Part shown: in pieces, positions 17,301 through 26,500 of the stretch
Position numbering within the stretch: the first letter of the stretch is position 1
Layout: every line of letters starts with the position of its first letter
Source: Verrucomicrobiota bacterium
GTDB taxonomy: Bacteria; Verrucomicrobiota; Verrucomicrobiia; Limisphaerales; UBA9464
Direction of reading: 5' to 3'
Length of the DNA stretch: 36,442 nt
NCBI GenBank assembly: GCA_016871805.1
Contig: VHCG01000039.1
Coordinates: 1 to 36,442, forward strand
Program-made: the position numbers and the translations under genes
Notes under the pieces: generated by a model
What the model saw: only the letters and a program-made list of their open reading frames with translations
Told to the model about the DNA's origin: nothing
Databases searched by the model: none

Positions 17301-20099
17301 CCCTGAGAGAAGCGTCAGCGGTCCCTCGCCCAGGAGCCGTTCCAGCTTGAGCTCCACCAGCAGAGTCACAAGCGTCTCCGGAAGGGAGTTCGCGGCGCGG
17401 ACGAGTCGAGGAGCCGGCGTGATTAGGATCTCAAAAATGAGGGGCATGCCAGAACCGGCCCTCTGCCGCTGGCCAATCTGGACCTGTGAGGGGGGCTGTA
17501 GTGCTGACACCGTGGTCATGGACGCGGTGCCGGTTCCCGACGGGGCATTGACCTGGACCACGAACCGGGGGAAGCCGCCGGTAACGATAGCTGGACCCGA
17601 ATTGAACCAGCCCGCTCCTCCGTTCGCAGCATCGAGACGCGCCTTCACCTGCGCCGCAGTCGCACCCGCCGGGATTGTTGTCGTCCCACCGCCTGACAGC
17701 AGGAAGACGCCATCGGAGGGTCCGATACTGGAACGGAGCAGGGTTCGCCACTGGGCCGCTGCTGGGATAACATCGCCTCCGGCGAACTCGAGGGTTGGCA
17801 GGACGGACCCGACTTCCGGGGTCTCAACGAGCGTTGCCTGCTCGCGTCCTGGCGGCGGGTTGTTGGTGTTGGCTGCCTTGGTCAGCCCGAAGAACTGCGG
17901 GGTCCGCACGCTGACGAACCGCCGGCTTCCCTCTGTCGGCACCCGCCCGATCGTCGCGATCGAGACGTTCCCCATCAGTTTCGTTCGCCCCGCCGAAAGA
18001 GGCGAACCATCCGGGGCATGGACCGCGATCTCCACATTGGTGTCCGCCGCCCGAACCGCCACCGAGCCGCCCGTCCCGTCCAATCCCACCACAACCGTTT
18101 GAATTGAGTAGGATGGCGAATTCAATCCCGTCAGCCGACGCCCATCGGCATCCCTCGCCATGAAGTCGGAGGCATCCGCCGGATTCGTCCCTGCTGCGAT
18201 CTCGTTGAGATCCGAATCCCCATCCCCATCGGCATCCACACCCGAGCGCGGATCCAATCCGTTGGCCTGTTCCACGAAGTCCGGAACTCCGTCGAGGTCC
18301 GAATCCAATGTCCGCCCTACCGCCGGGGAGATCTGGAACACGGCTGAGCGGATCGGACTGCGCTGACCGCCCGCCGTTTGGCCGAACGTCCGCAGCACGC
18401 CCGACTGCACCAGCACCGGAGGATGGTTGGGATCGTACGGCATCCACGTACCCGGCCCCGCCGCGGTGTCGAACCGATATTGAAGGGTCTGGGTCGCCGC
18501 GAGGCCGAGCGCTGCCCGTCGAATGTTCTCGGCCGAGGTGATTTCGACCTCGGTCGCAGCCTCGAAGCTGCCGCCGGGCGGCAGAATGGCCAGGGTATCG
18601 AGGACAGACCCGGAGCCACCCCGGAACGAGAAGAACGAGATGTCGTCGGCCATCTGGCTGCCCAGCACATGAGTGGCCCCAAGAGGAGGGGCCCCAAGGA
18701 CCGTCGCCACAGCGGATCCAAGTCCAACAGACGACCCCTGGAAGACCTCCCGCACCGCGGTGACTACGCCTGGCAGTGGCGAGTTCGTGGGGAGCCCCCG
18801 CGTCCAGTCCCCCACCGAGACCACCCCTACCAGACGGGCGGACGGATCCGCCATTGGGGCACCATTGTAGTATGCCACCGTGCTGCGCCCGGTCAGGGCC
18901 GTCGGCACCGGCAGGACCGTCGTCCCCAGCACCTTACCGCTGGAGTCGTGGGAGACCATCGATCGAGACGGCTGGCCAGCCGAGGCCGCCGAGAGGACGA
19001 GGAGGCTCCCATCCGGCAGCGGCACCGTCGCAGTGGGCACACCCCCGGCGGCATCGAGCTCTCGGACCAGCACGGGCGCCTTGCCAGGCACATAGTCGTA
19101 GAGCCCCACTGAACCGGGGGATCCCTCGAACCGGATGACAAGCCGATCCGGATTCGCCCCACTCCCTGGCGCCACTGACACGCCAGCCACCGGGGTACTA
19201 AAGGCCACCGTCTGGGGCGAGAAGTTCGGCGCCGCATCAGGGACCCCCATCTCAAACTTAAGGGGAGTCCCATCAAGTCGGATCGACGTCATCGAGCCGC
19301 CGAAGACCGTCACAAGACGCGTTTGGAGCGGATTCCCAAAGAATCCTGTCCGAACCGGAGCGGTCGATTTGATCTCGATCTGCGCATCGGGTGACGTTGG
19401 TTTGAGGACCCCATCGGATACATCATGAACCTGTACGGTAACCGGCCCGGTACCCTTCCCGGAGACCCACCCGACGAGAACGTTGGCCGACCCTCGGGAG
19501 GACCAGAGCGGGAAGGCCTGGAGGAGGCCCTGACCGGCCGGGGAGACGACATGCTGGTCCAAGGGCTTGAGGGTAGCACCGGTGTTGCGCAGGACCTCGA
19601 TCCGGTCGGGCGTCGGGGCGCTGTCGAGGACCGTGGCGGCCACGACATCCTCGAGCCCTGCCGGGGCCCCTACCCCAAAGCGAGCGAAGGTCGCCCGGCT
19701 GGGTCCCACCCCGGTGGTGTCATACGCCTCCGTCTCGCCGGCGGACGCTCCGCTCAGGTGGAGTGCCACCAGACGTCCCCGATCGGGATCGAGCACCAGC
19801 GCATCCAACCGGGTCGGGGAGAAGAGATGACCGAGGGCTAGCCCCGTGATGCGGTTCTGGACCGACCACGTCCGCAGTGGCGCGAAGCCTCCGCCCGGAG
19901 TGCCGAGCGAGACCCGGACGACACCGGTGGGCTTGTCGGCGATCAGAACGTCGGGCCAGCTGTCGCCGTTGAAGTCGGCCGATACGGCGAATTCCCGCAC
20001 GGACTCCTCCGGCGAGACGGCGGCGGCGAGACGCGGGGCGGTCAAGCCCGACACGACAGCCGCGACGAAGGCGCAGAGCAGCAGGATGGGAGGTCTCAT
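14310..20099 (-). CDS. Giant exported multidomain protein (FG-GAP-like, Ca-loops, cadherin-like, repeats), third gene of operon
   Basis: A 1929-residue protein with signal peptide MRPPILLLCAFVAAVVSGLT. Domains in order: an FG-GAP/VCBS-like start (ADFNGDSWPDVLIAD) and a beta-propeller-like region to about 450. Asp-rich calcium loops of the thrombospondin-3/EF-hand kind follow at about 595-645 (DSDLDGVPDF, DADGDGDSDLNEIAAGTNP). The middle part to 1150 is unassigned and partly helical. Three cadherin-like/He_PIG domains (about 1165-1470) have LSYKLLSGPAGV and NATTGEVTWTP motifs. Four 81-residue repeats (about 1546-1853) follow, then a C-terminal module with VVLETTTDLRSWSEV and ARFWRARVL. It is surely exported and likely surface-bound or extracellular. 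The start ATG 20099 overlaps the stop of the 1149-residue gene (ATGA). No catalytic site was recognised. An adhesive or structural role is inference. Confidence 0.88.
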   Translation of the reverse strand: MRPPILLLCAFVAAVVSGLTAPRLAAAVSPEESVREFAVSADFNGDSWPDVLIADKPTGVVRVSLGTPGGGFAPLRTWSVQNRITGLALGHLFSPTRLDALVLDPDRGRLVALHLSGASAGETEAYDTTGVGPSRATFARFGVGAPAGLEDVVAATVLDSAPTPDRIEVLRNTGATLKPLDQHVVSPAGQGLLQAFPLWSSRGSANVLVGWVSGKGTGPVTVQVHDVSDGVLKPTSPDAQIEIKSTAPVRTGFFGNPLQTRLVTVFGGSMTSIRLDGTPLKFEMGVPDAAPNFSPQTVAFSTPVAGVSVAPGSGANPDRLVIRFEGSPGSVGLYDYVPGKAPVLVRELDAAGGVPTATVPLPDGSLLVLSAASAGQPSRSMVSHDSSGKVLGTTVLPVPTALTGRSTVAYYNGAPMADPSARLVGVVSVGDWTRGLPTNSPLPGVVTAVREVFQGSSVGLGSAVATVLGAPPLGATHVLGSQMADDISFFSFRGGSGSVLDTLAILPPGGSFEAATEVEITSAENIRRAALGLAATQTLQYRFDTAAGPGTWMPYDPNHPPVLVQSGVLRTFGQTAGGQRSPIRSAVFQISPAVGRTLDSDLDGVPDFVEQANGLDPRSGVDADGDGDSDLNEIAAGTNPADASDFMARDADGRRLTGLNSPSYSIQTVVVGLDGTGGSVAVRAADTNVEIAVHAPDGSPLSAGRTKLMGNVSIATIGRVPTEGSRRFVSVRTPQFFGLTKAANTNNPPPGREQATLVETPEVGSVLPTLEFAGGDVIPAAAQWRTLLRSSIGPSDGVFLLSGGGTTTIPAGATAAQVKARLDAANGGAGWFNSGPAIVTGGFPRFVVQVNAPSGTGTASMTTVSALQPPSQVQIGQRQRAGSGMPLIFEILITPAPRLVRAANSLPETLVTLLVELKLERLLGEGPLTLLSGRPGDELRSALTDRDLEALEAGSLPGVGAHRFSDIFRPIHEAVVNSPTGPMNSLLKAMGDIYTVSSRRQPTNGPALTEDQIKNVLMTGTTTGLSAAMELPIDSTRTFLRSGTVSAEVATLVSAATLAEARSAVDSLLALPQRRPESVVTLVLNSFGLFEQPAVPPLTPAVAYHLLNSAGSPYAFNAAFEFRPGLAIRVAGYTDVQPLDGSASKAIEVQSITLLGLPVELGVEMNLAPVFDAVGPQSVEERKPWTLTLKATDLNVPAQTLSYKLLSGPAGVGVNATTGEVTWTPGEAEGGRTFDLVFEVADAGTPPLTAQTTVRLAVIKVNHPPTLAPIADMTIPERIPWSMQAIGTDGDLPIQTLAYSLTVHPPGMTVNATTGVVQWTPTEEQGQGTYPVTVQVTEPLGLTAERSFRITVTEVNREPEWAALPDAILVPGKSLTLTLLAADPDLPANPLSYRLVRGPSNLVVTPQGQLTWTPVRAQAPSANRIEVAVSDGTLSVTNGFTAEVVDLVTLVNGVVALNTVGSLPPVQFSIEHSKDDWLVFYSLDGTEPTALSSAYLEPQQLETSSTVWPILFKPDLSASVLGLPVRVNVWQEQSLTVIGGEGLVHQGAGVAIAGTASSGLPVTLEVVSGPGRLENGLLVPQGGGTVRLRAAQAGNDTWAPASMELERTVAPAVQTVTWTPVQAATFGDAPLTLQASASSGLPVTFSVLSGPGTVSGATLTLIGAGTIAVRATQAGSADFQSATAETTVAVSKASQSLTFAALANRAFTTGGIPLEATASSGLAVTYRIVSGAATVSGAELRLTGVGSVAVAAEQAGTANYLPAPGWTNSFTVSPGEQTITFQPIGDMVLGSGPVALVATSSAGLPVTFSVLSGPATVSGTSLTLLDGGAVTVRALNPGSPLWMTAQVDQTFQIRSPTTLNLTVVQLVGAPLALDVEAAEGAAVVLETTTDLRSWSEVQRLTGQGPGKQMRVTVTPDPNTRARFWRARVL
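14540..15460 (-). repeat. Four tandem 81-residue Ig-like repeats within the 1929-residue protein
   Basis: Four copies with core 'SSGLPVTFSVLSGPATVSG', then 'L.L.G.G.V.VRA.QAG', period about 81 codons (243 bases). Copies two and four share an exact 28-base stretch (15151-15178 and 14662-14689, 489 bases apart), more similar at DNA level than the other copies. This suggests recent duplication or gene conversion. The type resembles bacterial Ig-like/MBG-like repeats of surface proteins. Confidence 0.8.
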
Positions 20100-23000
20100 G
20101 GCACAGTCACGGGGTTCGGCACGCGGATCATGTCGCGCGGTTCCTTGGAGGTCGGATCGAAGCGCACCAGCACGTACCGGTAGGTGGCCCCACGGAGGAC
20201 GGGAAGGGTGTCGGTCAGGACGAGATTCATGACAGCGTTATTGGCGACGCTGCCGCCGTAGACGAGGCGGATGAACGGATCATAGATCCGCGTGTTCGGA
20301 CCGTTCGCCGAATTTTTCCCGCCGGCGTCGACGAACCCGTAGGCGATCGACTCCATGAGCGGAGTGACCTGGACCAGATCATTGCGCACCCCGGGATCCA
20401 TGGGCGTCGCGATCCGGTATCGGTAGAGCGCACAGGGAAAGAGCGAGTCTGGGTCCAGCCCATCCTCCGAGGTCCGGTAGATGTTCCGGTTGGGATTGAT
20501 CCGGACGTTGGTCAGCGTGACCTGCCCCCGGCCATCGGGCTGGGTGCGGGTGGGGGAGACCAGCCTGCCGATCGACACCCCGACGCCATCGAAGTTCCCG
20601 GTCTCCGCCGCGGACAGCACCCGGGCCCCGAGGGCGGCCGAGGCCACGTAGGTCTGGAGGGAGGCGGGATCCGACGGCCCAAGGAACAGCCAGTCGGGTT
20701 TGTACTCCGGCGGCACCGGTCGAGCCGGCCAGGGCACTGTCACCGCGGCGGTCAGGGTCTCCGACCATTCTCCCGAGCGCACGTTGCCGACCTCGCCGAG
20801 GGTGGAGTCGGCGGAGACGGCCTGGACCGCGACGGTGTAGACCGAACCGTTCTCCGCGGGCAGGTCGATCGTGAACTCGGCCGGGGCGGGATTCTCGGTC
20901 GCCGAGTTGGCCTCGCCGGCGAAGCGCCCCGTCACACGGGAGGTTTCGTAGATGCCGAACCTCTTGGTCCCCTCGTCCGGCAGCAGCTCGCCTGAACCGG
21001 TCGCCGAGTTCGGCTTCAGCTCGTCCACGCCGAAGTTGGACGGCGGCAGATGCCCGTCCTGGGAGAGGTAGACCCGGAACCGGTCGACGCCCTGCGGCGG
21101 ACACGTCCACTTCAGCCGCAGGGTCCGGGGGGTGCCCGACGGCGGATTCGCGACGATGCGGTCGAGATACGGAACCGGCAGGGCCAGCCCCGGAAACTCG
21201 GCGCAGTCGATCCGCAGGTAAGGCCCCGCGTTGCCGTCACGATCGTAGGCCTGCGCGTACCAGCAGATGCGTCCCCCGTTGATCGGCATCGGGTTGAGAT
21301 CCTGCCAGGGAACCGACTGGGCGGCCGTGGATTCAGGCACCTCGGCCCGATAGATGAAGGTCATCGGACCGTCGTCGATGCGGCGGTAGAACTTCACCTC
21401 GCGCGTGCCGGCGGGGACCTTGACCTCGCCATCCGGGCGGGTGGTCAGACCCGTGCCCTTGTCCACGGGGCCCGGATCGCCTCCCTCGGGACATCCCTGC
21501 CGCGCATCCACGAGCACGACCATCAGGTCGGCCTGAAACGGGATGACGACGCCGAGGACGCGACCATCCTTGCCAAGTCCGGCGGTGTTCGCGGCGGCCT
21601 CGGGCGAGATCGCCCCGGTGTCGGCCCCCACCCGGCAACGGATGTTCCCGAGGCTGGGCGCGGTCTGGCCGAACGTCTCGGCAGCGGACGCCAAAACATG
21701 CTGGGCGATCCCCGTGTCGTCGAAGGCCACCCGTGCGAGCACGCGCGGTCCTGATCCAGAGGTGTCGTTCGGGTCCCGGTAGGAGAACTCAGCCCAGACG
21801 AGGTCCGGCTTGAGACGTCGACAGCTCAACGTGAGCGGCACCCGGCGTCCGACCTCGGAGGTGTCGCCCGGACGGATGACCGGTGGCAGGGCCTCGACCC
21901 TGGGGCGCTTGCAGGGAATCCGCATCGATCCTCCCACGAGTCCCGGTCCCTCCCGGTCCCGGATCACACCGAACACCGGTGCACTGTGCCCGCCACGGAT
22001 CCGGCGGGTGCCATAGGGGCCAGCCGATACCGTCCGAACCGCCCGGACCGTGTACCAGAAGGACCTGTTGGCATCGGTTTCGTTCGGACTGCCCACGATG
22101 TCGTCGGTGAACGCCGTCGTCGCCGATGTCGCCACGGGATCCGCCCCCAGCGACCGCTGGGCGCCGTCATAGGTGCGCCACCGATGGATCTCGTACGCGA
22201 CCGTCCCGGTCTCTGCAGTGGTTGGCACCGGATCCCACCGCAACCGGAGCCGCTGCTTCCCGACCCCAGCGGACCAGTTATAGACGTTGTCGACCTCAAG
22301 CCCCTTTACCGCGGCTGGCGGCATCCGATTGAAGACGGCGAGTCGGGTTCCCGGGGAGACGGCTCCATCCCGCCCCAGCACGTCGGTTGCGGTCACGAAA
22401 TAGGCGAACTCGGCAAAGCCACCGGTCAGCACCACGCCCGCATCCACCTGATCGGTGAGGAACACCGTGGCGGTGTTGACGGGGTCGGCAGCCTGGGCGG
22501 CGGTGAGGTCCTCGGGCGTGGCGATGGGGAGGGCGTTGACCCGGGTGGCGCCGGCCGACTGCAACGCGGCGAGGGTGGGTCCGCTGGCCCCGCCGATCCA
22601 TGCGGCGGGCGCGGCGGCGGACGGCAGGCGCCAGAGGTTGTAGCCGTTCTGGAGCACCGACCGCTGCCGGAGCGGGTCGGGCGTGGACCAGCGGATCCGG
22701 ACCGCCCGGTTCACCCGCTGGGACTGCAGCTGGACCACCTGCTGCCCAAAGGCAGCAATCGACTTTGCATTGTTCACCCCGTTGGTGCGGAAGGTCGAGA
22801 ACGCGGTGGCGGGAAGCGCGATGGAGGCCACATCGACACCCGCATCCACCGGGGATCCCGGGGCAGGAAGCGCCACCGGGGGAGCGGTGGGATCGAGGGT
22901 CACGCGACCCACCACGGCAAGGTCGCCTCCGGTGGCAGGATCCCGCAAACGGATCTCGAAGGTCGATCGGTTCCCGGCCGGGATCGATCCGGCCCACCCC

Positions 23001-23545
23001 TGCCCCAGGCAGAGGTTCACTCCGGGGAACGTCTTGCCCAGGAGCTGAAGCTGGCCGCGGTAGGCGGCGTCGGACCGCGCCGCCGCGATCACGTTCGCCA
23101 ACCGGATCGCCAACGGCTGTCCCGAGACGCCGTTGGAGAGGCTACCGAACATCTGGTCGATCTTGCTCGATAGCGAGCCCTCCTGGGCGGTCGGACCCAG
23201 ATCCGGCCGCAGGGTCCAGGACCGCTGCAGCAGGGCCGCGACCGTGGCGGGATCCGTCACCGACTGCAGGATGCCCACGCGGACGTAGGTCGACGGATTC
23301 GTCGGGAGTCCGTCCTTGCGGTACACGGCAAAGGAGGGATCGGGACCCGCTGCAGCGGGGAGTCCGCCCTGGACCTGGCAGATCAGATATCCCAGGGCGA
23401 CGCCCCCGGACTGGACATGGGTGCCGCCGGTGACGAGTGCGAGGTCGGAGATGTCGCAGTCGGCACAATCCGGAATAATCGGCGCCGGAACCCTCAGCGG
23501 GAGCAGCAGGGCGGTGAGCCAGAGGACGAGAAGACGCATGTTCAT
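20096..23545 (-). CDS. Giant exported fibronectin III-like protein, second gene of operon
   Basis: A 1149-residue protein with signal peptide MNMRLLVLWLTALLLPLRVP; ATG 23545 is one base after the stop of the 1796-residue gene, and an in-frame ATG two codons later is an alternative. The mature start carries CADCDISD. A unique N-terminal domain (about 30-215) is followed by several fibronectin III-like units. One contains RLRLRWDPVPTTAETGTVAY and SFWYTVRAVRTVS (about 425-540), and another contains RTLRLKWTCPPQGVDRFRVY and VYTVAVQAVSADS (about 795-935). Between them lie proline-rich beta segments with scattered Cys. The C-terminus (YRYVLVRFDPTSKEPRDM) is again FnIII-like. No enzyme motif, sortase signal or transmembrane anchor is seen, and it lacks the C-terminal module of its operon partner. 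Binding or scaffold function is inferred from domain type and context only. Confidence 0.85.
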   Translation of the reverse strand: MNMRLLVLWLTALLLPLRVPAPIIPDCADCDISDLALVTGGTHVQSGGVALGYLICQVQGGLPAAAGPDPSFAVYRKDGLPTNPSTYVRVGILQSVTDPATVAALLQRSWTLRPDLGPTAQEGSLSSKIDQMFGSLSNGVSGQPLAIRLANVIAAARSDAAYRGQLQLLGKTFPGVNLCLGQGWAGSIPAGNRSTFEIRLRDPATGGDLAVVGRVTLDPTAPPVALPAPGSPVDAGVDVASIALPATAFSTFRTNGVNNAKSIAAFGQQVVQLQSQRVNRAVRIRWSTPDPLRQRSVLQNGYNLWRLPSAAAPAAWIGGASGPTLAALQSAGATRVNALPIATPEDLTAAQAADPVNTATVFLTDQVDAGVVLTGGFAEFAYFVTATDVLGRDGAVSPGTRLAVFNRMPPAAVKGLEVDNVYNWSAGVGKQRLRLRWDPVPTTAETGTVAYEIHRWRTYDGAQRSLGADPVATSATTAFTDDIVGSPNETDANRSFWYTVRAVRTVSAGPYGTRRIRGGHSAPVFGVIRDREGPGLVGGSMRIPCKRPRVEALPPVIRPGDTSEVGRRVPLTLSCRRLKPDLVWAEFSYRDPNDTSGSGPRVLARVAFDDTGIAQHVLASAAETFGQTAPSLGNIRCRVGADTGAISPEAAANTAGLGKDGRVLGVVIPFQADLMVVLVDARQGCPEGGDPGPVDKGTGLTTRPDGEVKVPAGTREVKFYRRIDDGPMTFIYRAEVPESTAAQSVPWQDLNPMPINGGRICWYAQAYDRDGNAGPYLRIDCAEFPGLALPVPYLDRIVANPPSGTPRTLRLKWTCPPQGVDRFRVYLSQDGHLPPSNFGVDELKPNSATGSGELLPDEGTKRFGIYETSRVTGRFAGEANSATENPAPAEFTIDLPAENGSVYTVAVQAVSADSTLGEVGNVRSGEWSETLTAAVTVPWPARPVPPEYKPDWLFLGPSDPASLQTYVASAALGARVLSAAETGNFDGVGVSIGRLVSPTRTQPDGRGQVTLTNVRINPNRNIYRTSEDGLDPDSLFPCALYRYRIATPMDPGVRNDLVQVTPLMESIAYGFVDAGGKNSANGPNTRIYDPFIRLVYGGSVANNAVMNLVLTDTLPVLRGATYRYVLVRFDPTSKEPRDMIRVPNPVTVP

Positions 23546-23546
23546 G

Positions 23547-26500
23547 TCAGTAGCTGAGTTCCGGTGAACTGATCTGCCCCTGGCTCACGCTGAATCGGAT
23601 GCCGACGCTTTCCTTGAATTTAACGCAGAAGGGACAGACGCCCACCTTGCCCTTGAGGGTCCCGGTCCCGGAGAACCGCATGGGACTGGTGAGGTTGAGC
23701 CCTTCCTTGACGCCGACCAGCGACATTCGGCCGCTGATGGACACCAGGCACAGCGCCTCGCCGCTGACCTCGCCGACCAGCTTGCCGCCGAAGGTGGGGC
23801 CCTCGAGGAAGAAGAAGGCCCCCGCCCCGGCACCAATGTTCACCTGCAGGAGGCAGGACGACGGGATGCCGATCAGTTCGTTCACCGGCAGCCGCGCCTC
23901 GCCATAGACATAGGCCCCTGTGAACGGCGGCGTCCCGAGGACGCTCGCGACCTCTGGGTCGATCAGCAAAATGGGATCAAGCGTGCAGGTCCGTCCGAAA
24001 AACGCTCCCCCTGCCAGGCCATAGCCCCCCATCTGGAGGTCGAGGTTGGCCGCGAGGTAATTCTCCGCAGCGGTCGGATCCCCATGGATCGCCCCGAACG
24101 CCACGGCCGCCGCCATGTCCCGGATTTCGAATGCCTCAAATGTCAGCGGGCCCCCGGTCATGTCGAAGAATCCACCCAGCCCGATCGGCTCGCCGCCCAT
24201 CACGGTGAACTTAACCCCGACATTTCCGGAAAGCCCTGGCGAGATCCACTTCAGGGGCACATCGTCGGCGCCGATCAGGATCTCGTTGGCGGTCTCCCCA
24301 GGTGGGATACACCCGCCGGAGTTGTCGGAGGTGAGCTGCTTGATCTGGAGGTAGGCCTTGAAATCCATCTCCTCCGGGACCTTCCACCGGAACAGCCCGT
24401 CCACCCGGAGCAGCGACAGGGAATCGCCCTCGATGTGGGCATAGCCCGTGAGGCGACCCGAACCGATCATGTCGCTCATCGGCCCCAGCACCTGCTGGTT
24501 GATCGACTGATCGACCTCCGCCAGCTGCGTGGCAATCACGTCGCGGAGCGCGGTATTCACCTGTTGCAGACCGCTGTCGAGCTCGGTCGTGACCGAGTTG
24601 ATCACGTCCTGCGCATACTGCCGGATCTGGGTCTCGAGGACCGCGACGACCTGGTTCTGGATGAGCTGGTCGTTGATCTGCTGTCGGATGTACTCGCGCA
24701 GCTGGAGCCGTGGGACCTCGGGGAGGTCGATCGTACCGGAGACGGAATAGCGCCCGAGTTCGTCCTCGACGGAATCGGCCACCCGATTGCAGATGCCGTT
24801 CAGCTCTGTCGTCAGGACCGCCTGGATCTGGGCCGACATCCCGGTCGAGGGATCCGTGATCTTGGCGCGGACCTGGCTGATGATCCCATCCACATTTGTC
24901 AGCGAGCCCCGGATCTGGTCCAGAGCGGGCGAGTTGATGACGTCGTTGACGGCGGCGCCGGCCAGTGCCCCAGCGATGACGCTGACGAACTGCGGGGCCT
25001 CGCGGGCGACCAGCGAGCTGACCAGTTTCTTGACCCCTTGGGTCCGGAGCAGGCCGTTCGGATCCCCGACCAGCTGCTGGATGCCGGTCTGGACCTTCGC
25101 GAGCTTGTCGTCCGCCAGCCCGGTCGCGGTGTCCACCCCCGTGTTGGCGAAGGCCGAGTCGATCGACTGGCGGACCGTCCCCCCCACGTTCCGGATCCGG
25201 GCCGCGATGTCGGCCGCTGCGTCGGCCGAGGACACCGTCACCGTCGCCGTCCCGGGCAGGCCGTACAGGTCGTCCAGCAGCCGGTCCACGCCGGTCATGA
25301 TCGGACCGTCCAGCAACGGCGAGATCAGCTTCTCGATCTCGTTTGAAAGCAGGGTCCGGCCGGCATCGATGCCCGACAGCAGGGCGTCGGCCCCCGAGGT
25401 GCCGAGGGCGTCGATCAGGTTCTGCGTATACCCGACGCCCGCATCCAGAGCCTGGCTGGCGAACCCGGCCATGTTGATCTGGGGGAGCCCGTCATACGAC
25501 AGCCCGAAGGTCAGCTCCGCGGTGTCGGGACACAGGTACTTGGCCCGGTGCGTGAGGGAGAAGACGAAGAAGTCCTTGGTGACGTCCTTCGCCGAGAACG
25601 CCCGTCCCCCGGCGTTCCACTGCAGGCTGTAGTGGAACGCCTGGGTGAGGCCCAGCCAGTCCTGCTCGGCCTTCACGGCGTAGGTGCCGCCCTGCTGCGA
25701 CGACTCGCGATATGCATCCAGGCTGGCACCGGTGAACCCTTTATGGGCGGGATCGAAGAAGACGTTGCTGAAGAAGGAGTCGGACCCGGAGGTCCAGCCC
25801 GACATCACCGCGTAGAGGGTCGGCGACAGCCCCGCCGTGTACCTGGCCCGGGTATGGACATGCCACTTCAGGTCCTTGAAGAACGGTACATCGACACTGC
25901 CGGCGAGGTTCAGGAAGCCAGACGCCGGTGCGCCCGGGGCGTTCTGCGCGTTGAAGTAGACATCCTGGCTCGGGGTGAAGGCGTAGGTTTTCGAGGACGG
26001 CCCCGGCAGGCCGACCGACGGCATCTTCAGACGCGAGTCGAACGGCGGTGCGATGCCGTCGGCCCGCGTCGCGATCTGTCCATTCGAACGGAACCCCAGC
26101 TCGCCGTCGAGCGCGTTGGCGAACAGCTCGCACTGGGCCCGGACCCCGAGCACCAGCGCTGCGGGTCCGGCCGGCGAACAGCCGTTCGCGGTCTCGAACC
26201 GCAGCGACAACGGGGTGATCGGCGCCTGCTGCCAGTACTCGAGGTCGAGCGGCTGCGCCGAATCCACCTCCGCCGAGTCCAACCCACCTGGACATGTCAG
26301 CTTCAGCTCGCTGAACTCCACCGTGAACTCCGAGGGATACGGCACGGCCACGAAGCCGTCGGTCCGCGATTTCTGGTTCCGATTGTCGAGATACGACAGC
26401 ATCAACGACGTGAGCTTCACCGGGTAGCCGTACAGCGTGAGGGACTCCGTGAACGCTTTTGCCTCGTGGACGCCGCTGATGCCAGCCGAGCGTAGATAGT

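Noticed and set aside
24084-25346. Plus-strand open frame of 420 codons opposite the giant 1796-residue gene
   Set aside because: Its product is Asp/Arg/Gly-rich without motifs, typical of an antisense shadow. The minus-strand frame has a signal peptide and consistent domains.
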